Shown here: positions 51,883-53,062 of the stretch, piece by piece
Layout: every line of letters begins with the position of its first letter
How positions within the stretch are numbered: position 1 is the first letter of the stretch
The notes under the pieces: generated by a model
The model's input: the letters and a program-made list of their open reading frames with translations, nothing else
Told to the model about the DNA's origin: nothing
Database searches by the model: none
Translations under genes and position numbers: made by a program
Origin: a bacterium
Lineage (GTDB): Bacteria > Babelota > Babeliae > Babelales > JABJEI01
Direction: 5' to 3'
DNA: 53,062 nt
Assembly (NCBI GenBank): GCA_018663245.1
Contig: JABJEI010000025.1
Coordinates: 1-53,062, forward strand

Positions 51883-53062
51883 CTACACTACTGTAATCAC
51901 ACCGTATCCACAATGGCACAATTTTGCTATTCGCTCTAATCCAATAGCAAAACCTAATAGGCCTAATGAAGCCATCGTACTACGTTTCGTCAAAAGCTTT
52001 CTAACTTCCAGATTTTTAGTCCAAAGAGAAATTTTAGCCTGATTACAAAGAAACGGGATCACTGTTGTCCAAGTATGCTCACGAAGTTTAAGCACGAACT
52101 TTAATTTATTATTTTCGTGAGATTCAGTAGACGTTCCTGTCTCTTTATAAGTACGATGATTTTTTTGATTTTTTTTATTTTTTGAATTTGACGATAGACG
52201 CATATCACCTAGCGATCTTGACCTTTTAAGTAAAGACCCACTTTTTGAATCTTGAAGTAGTTTAGGTAAAAGACCCTTGTTAGACGCTTGTGTGGACGCT
52301 TCTCTTGATTTTTTAAATGGAAAAATTTTATTAATTAATGTTGGCAAGGCAAATACCAACGAACATGCGCTAATATAATTAATACCCCGTCCAGCAGATC
52401 GCATCTCTTCATTCTTATTATCAAGTTTCTTTTTGTTCTCTTCGTCTTTCTTTTTCAGCTGCTTTTCATATTCTTCTTGTTGATGTTTATAAGCATCCAC
52501 AAACTCTTTTGTCACAACTTCAATTTGGGATGGTGGCTCTACACTTCCTTGCTTACCAATTGCACTGATTGCTTCATGATGACTTTTTAAAATTTTACGA
52601 TCATGTTGAACCGCATTCAATATAACCTTATTAACTTCATCTTGTTCATGTAGCTTTCGTTGAATATCATCCATCTGCTTCTGCTGCTGTTGTTCTGGCG
52701 TAAGCGTTACAGGCGCTTTTGGTGGAGATGGCGCAGCAGCAACTTTTTTAGGAGCTTGTTTTGGAGAAGGCTTGGCCTCAGGCTTAGAAAGTGGCTTGTT
52801 GCCAACAACCTTTTTATCTTCCTCAATCGCAGCTTCTTTTAACTTACTATCATCTTTTTTAGGCGCTTTTTCTTGAACTAGCTTAGCCTCAGGCTTGCCT
52901 AGCTTAATTTTTTCGTCATCTTTTTGAGAAACTTTGTTTGTAATATTAACTGTGGTTGTATTGAGCTTTTTAGGGCCTTGCGGTAAATTTGCCGCCAACG
53001 TTGTATTGTCGCCAATCATGCCATTGAAAGAGCTAACACAAATAGCTGTCAGTATAAAAAAT
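51883..53062 (-). CDS. Large exported Lys/Pro-rich coiled-coil protein (runs off right edge)
   Basis: The frame has a Met at 53019, but codons before it to the window edge are open and read FFILTAICVSSFNG, the core and end of a signal peptide. The true start therefore lies outside the window. The mature part is Lys/Pro/Ala-rich and low complexity (about 15-105), then coiled coil (about 108-210, rich in Gln, Lys and Glu). A membrane segment lies at about 217-234, a basic Ser-rich part at 236-300, and a hydrophobic C-terminus after about 350. No family recognised. Confidence 0.7.
   Translation of the reverse strand, partial: FFILTAICVSSFNGMIGDNTTLAANLPQGPKKLNTTTVNITNKVSQKDDEKIKLGKPEAKLVQEKAPKKDDSKLKEAAIEEDKKVVGNKPLSKPEAKPSPKQAPKKVAAAPSPPKAPVTLTPEQQQQKQMDDIQRKLHEQDEVNKVILNAVQHDRKILKSHHEAISAIGKQGSVEPPSQIEVVTKEFVDAYKHQQEEYEKQLKKKDEENKKKLDNKNEEMRSAGRGINYISACSLVFALPTLINKIFPFKKSREASTQASNKGLLPKLLQDSKSGSLLKRSRSLGDMRLSSNSKNKKNQKNHRTYKETGTSTESHENNKLKFVLKLREHTWTTVIPFLCNQAKISLWTKNLEVRKLLTKRSTMASLGLLGFAIGLERIAKLCHCGYGVITVV

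Noticed and set aside
1-53062. tRNA genes and CRISPR arrays
   Set aside because: I saw no cloverleaf with a GGTTCRANYCC-type arm and no evenly spaced repeats. A tRNAscan or CRISPR finder run would settle it.

Overview
The window is a gene-dense, AT-rich bacterial chromosome segment, roughly 40% GC by eye. It is dominated by core translation and envelope genes, interspersed with short secreted or coiled-coil proteins that I do not recognise. Three things point to a reduced, probably host-associated Gram-negative-type bacterium: the str-S10-spc-alpha ribosomal super-operon lacks rpmD, the ffh-rpsP-KH-trmD-rplS cluster lacks rimM, and there are many small signal-peptide proteins plus a secreted protein with eukaryote-like IQ motifs. 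The style resembles Candidatus Dependentiae (TM6/Babeliae), but that is inference; a 16S, EF-Tu or ribosomal protein phylogeny would decide it. No tRNA, rRNA, CRISPR array, transposase or phage gene was seen.

Layout. 1-2460: a truncated secreted protein, a tandem-domain class III nucleotide cyclase on its own strong promoter, and a small Cys-containing secreted protein. 2642-5317 (+): rpmE, prfA and a NupC-type nucleoside transporter, closed by a clear terminator. 5318-5852: a 535-base gene-free stretch with a 49-bp palindromic repeat that recurs at 50304-50352. 5853-25327 (-): about 19.5 kb of co-oriented genes, rpsL-rpsG-fusA-tuf-rpsJ-(S10)-(spc)-secY-adk-map-infA-rpmJ-rpsM-rpsK-rpsD-rpoA-rplQ-nfu. 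25328-25641: divergent promoter region with a possible structured leader ahead of a site-2 protease (rseP). 26768-26801: a bidirectional terminator between rseP and rplM. 27581-33235: an NhaC-type antiporter, a small secreted protein, and the yidC-recR-pepP operon. 33417-35257: a MerR-like regulator and murC.

35391-36417: two tandem small Gly-rich secreted coiled-coil proteins and a lipoprotein. 36430-40293 (-): ffh-rpsP-khpA-trmD-rplS, with trmD fused to a second SPOUT methyltransferase domain. 40451-46866 (+): hflX, three exported coiled-coil proteins (the last with IQ repeats) and a UvrD/PcrA helicase. 46873-50190: a pilin-like membrane protein facing a cdaA-cdaR-glmM operon whose CdaA-like protein has lost its catalytic motifs. 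50454-53062: a DUF502 membrane protein and two exported coiled-coil proteins with C-terminal membrane segments.

The most notable items are: (1) a single-chain C2-C1 cyclase whose two half-domains have lost complementary catalytic residues; (2) a degenerate diadenylate cyclase kept in the cdaA-cdaR-glmM operon; (3) a secreted protein with three IQ-like units at 23-24 residue spacing and two stacked signal-like segments; (4) the TrmD-SPOUT fusion; and (5) the paired 49-bp palindromic repeat. All functions are inferred from motifs read by eye; no search was run.
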